Below are positions 4,959 to 6,094 of a DNA stretch of 6,094 nucleotides, piece after piece. Both the position numbers and the translations under genes were made by a program. How positions within the stretch are numbered: position 1 is the stretch's first letter; every line of letters starts with the position of its first letter. The notes under the pieces were generated by a model. That model made no database searches. It was not told where the DNA came from and saw only the letters and a program-made list of their open reading frames with translations. The stretch spans positions 1-6,094 of the forward strand of contig PMKK01000081.1 in NCBI GenBank assembly GCA_003157715.1, read 5' to 3'. The DNA is from Actinomycetota bacterium. Its GTDB lineage: Bacteria; Actinomycetota; Thermoleophilia; UBA2241.

Positions 4959-5798
4959 ATGAGCCATCTGCTGCTGACAAACGACGACGGCATCGACGCT
5001 CCCGGCCTGGCGGCGCTGCGCCGCGGGCTCGACGGACTGGGCGCGGTGCTCACGCTGGCGCCCGACGGCAATCGCAGCGCCATCGCTCGCGGAATCACTA
5101 TCGGCCGCTCGCTGCGCGCCCGCCAGGCCGGGTTCGGCGACGGCTTCTCGGGCTTCTCGCTCGACGGCACGCCGGCCGACTGCGTGCGGGCGGCCGCCCT
5201 CGGGTTCTTCGGCGACCGCCCCCAGATCGTGGTGGCCGGCGCCAACGCGGGCGCCAACCTGGGCGACGACGTGGCCTACTCGGGCACGGTGGCCGCCGCC
5301 CTCGAAGGCGCCCTGCTCGGTCTGCCGGCCGTGGCGATCTCGGTGCAGGGCAGCTCGCCGCGCCACTTCGACGATGCCGCCCGACTGGTGGCGCCGATCG
5401 TCGCTCGCGTGCTGGCCGACGGACTGCCGCACGGTCTCGTGCTGAACGTCAACGTACCCGACCTGCCGCTTGCCGAGGTGCACGGCGTGCGGGTTACCAG
5501 GCTGGGCTGTGCCAGCGTCCACGAGCGCATCGAGATCGAGAGTGGCGGCGGTGCGGTCAAGCGCTACACGCTGCACAGCGAAGCGCGCGACTGCGCCAAC
5601 GAACCGGGCACCGACTTCGCCGCGCTCGCGGCCGGGTACCTGTCGATCACGCCGCTGCGGTTCGACCTGGTCGACGTGCACGCCTTCGAGCTGCTCGAGG
5701 GCTGGAAGCTGGGCGAGGCCGTGCGCGCCGTGCTGCCGGCGGGCGAGGCCGGCGGATCGCCGCCGCGCGAGGCCGGCGACGAGGAGGCGCCGCAGTGA
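4959..5798 (+). CDS. surE: 5'/3'-nucleotidase SurE
   Basis: The 279-aa product is SurE, a metal-dependent phosphohydrolase acting on nucleoside 5'- and 3'-monophosphates (EC 3.1.3.5 class), found in the cytosol and linked to stationary-phase survival in other bacteria. Motifs are in order: LLLTNDDGIDAPG with metal ligands D9 and D10; APDGNRSAIARGIT with ligand S40; SLDGTPADCV (67-76); VAGANAGANLGDDVAYSGT with ligand N96 and the S108-G-T loop; and TDFAALAAGYLSITPL near the end. The family usually has GIN rather than GAN here, a mild change. The last 20 or so residues form an acidic Gly/Pro tail beyond the family core. The ATG at 4959 is chosen because the conserved MSHLLLTNDD begins there. The frame stays open far upstream, but that part is a shadow of the opposite-strand cyclase. 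The end overlaps the next gene by four bases (GTGA). Confidence 0.96.
   Translation: MSHLLLTNDDGIDAPGLAALRRGLDGLGAVLTLAPDGNRSAIARGITIGRSLRARQAGFGDGFSGFSLDGTPADCVRAAALGFFGDRPQIVVAGANAGANLGDDVAYSGTVAAALEGALLGLPAVAISVQGSSPRHFDDAARLVAPIVARVLADGLPHGLVLNVNVPDLPLAEVHGVRVTRLGCASVHERIEIESGGGAVKRYTLHSEARDCANEPGTDFAALAAGYLSITPLRFDLVDVHAFELLEGWKLGEAVRAVLPAGEAGGSPPREAGDEEAPQ
5781..5787 (+). promoter_or_regulatory. Shine-Dalgarno inside surE for the HAD gene
   Basis: GAGGAGG within the final surE codons lies seven bases before the GTG at 5795. Together with the GTGA stop/start overlap it indicates translational coupling of the phosphatase to surE. Confidence 0.75.
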
Positions 5799-6094
5799 CG
5801 GGCTTCGAGCCGGTCATCTTCGACCTCGACGGCACGGTCGTCGACACCGTCCGACTCATCACGGCCTCGTTTCGTCACGCCTCGCGGGTGGTGCTTGGTC
5901 ACGAACTGCCCGACGACGTGCTGCTGGCCAACGTCGGCCAGCCGCTGATGACGCAGATGCGGATCATCGACGCCGCTCGCGCCCAGGAGCTGTACGACGC
6001 CTACCGCGAGCACAATCACCGCGTCCACGACCAGATGATCGCCCGCTACGACGGGATCGAGGCGGCGCTGGGCCGCCTCAAGGCGGCCCAGCGC
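5795..6094 (+). CDS. HAD-superfamily phosphatase, PpaX/Gph-like (3' truncated)
   Basis: One hundred codons are present; the frame is open to the window edge with no stop. The protein starts MTGFEPVIFDLDGTVVDT, HAD motif I with nucleophile D10 and acid/base D12. A helical cap follows: an LITASFRHA helix, NVGQPLMTQM, then YDAYREHNHRVHDQMIARYDGIEAALGRLKAA. The YREHNH...H...Y-x-G-I cap wording resembles Bacillus PpaX (pyrophosphatase for HPr-Ser-P phosphorylation products) more than phosphoglycolate phosphatase Gph. That comparison is from memory, and motifs II-IV lie outside the window, so the substrate is uncertain. The GTG start overlaps the surE TGA and has GAGGAGG seven bases upstream, so it is in the surE operon and translationally coupled. 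Confidence 0.9.
   Translation, partial: MTGFEPVIFDLDGTVVDTVRLITASFRHASRVVLGHELPDDVLLANVGQPLMTQMRIIDAARAQELYDAYREHNHRVHDQMIARYDGIEAALGRLKAAQR

Overview
The DNA is GC-rich (by eye about two thirds or more G+C). It has tightly packed genes, frequent GTG/TTG starts, short or overlapping junctions, and -10 boxes placed almost directly at start codons, as in leaderless transcripts. With a ClpP-dependent ClpC unfoldase and an FmdB-type zinc ribbon carrying an Ala/Lys/Ser-rich tail, this points to a high-GC actinobacterium. A deep-branching class such as Thermoleophilia is possible, but that placement is inference. I see no tRNA, rRNA, CRISPR, insertion sequence or phage gene, and no stretch longer than 300 bases without a gene.

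Region 1 (1-1995, + strand): the last 196 codons of a ClpC-type AAA+ unfoldase. A strong promoter overlaps its stop codon and reads into a 65-aa putative leaderless small membrane protein (619-816). A conserved-looking 131-aa protein of unknown function follows (889-1284), then a metallo-beta-lactamase-fold hydrolase with all metal ligands (1291-1995).

Region 2 (1996-3907, + strand): a 152-bp gap holds a 33-bp tandem duplication and an extended -10 promoter. An FmdB-family zinc ribbon protein starting at TTG (2148-2555) comes next. Twenty bases later is a 443-aa GGDEF-EAL protein whose catalytic motifs have nearly all been lost (2576-3907).

Region 3 (3936-4838, - strand): a membrane-anchored diguanylate cyclase with intact GGEEF and RxxD inhibitory site. 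It converges on the degenerate GGDEF-EAL gene with a 28-bp gap. An active c-di-GMP synthase therefore lies beside a probable non-catalytic c-di-GMP-type receptor or scaffold.

Region 4 (4839-6094, + strand): SurE 5'-nucleotidase, read from a near-leaderless promoter. It is translationally coupled (GTGA overlap) to a HAD-superfamily phosphatase most like PpaX/Gph, which runs off the window end. Both are phosphomonoesterases of metabolite repair or phosphate housekeeping.

Most of the window is housekeeping. The parts most worth pursuing are the degenerate GGDEF-EAL protein linked to FmdB and facing an active cyclase, the leaderless small ORF behind clpC, and the 33-bp intergenic duplication.
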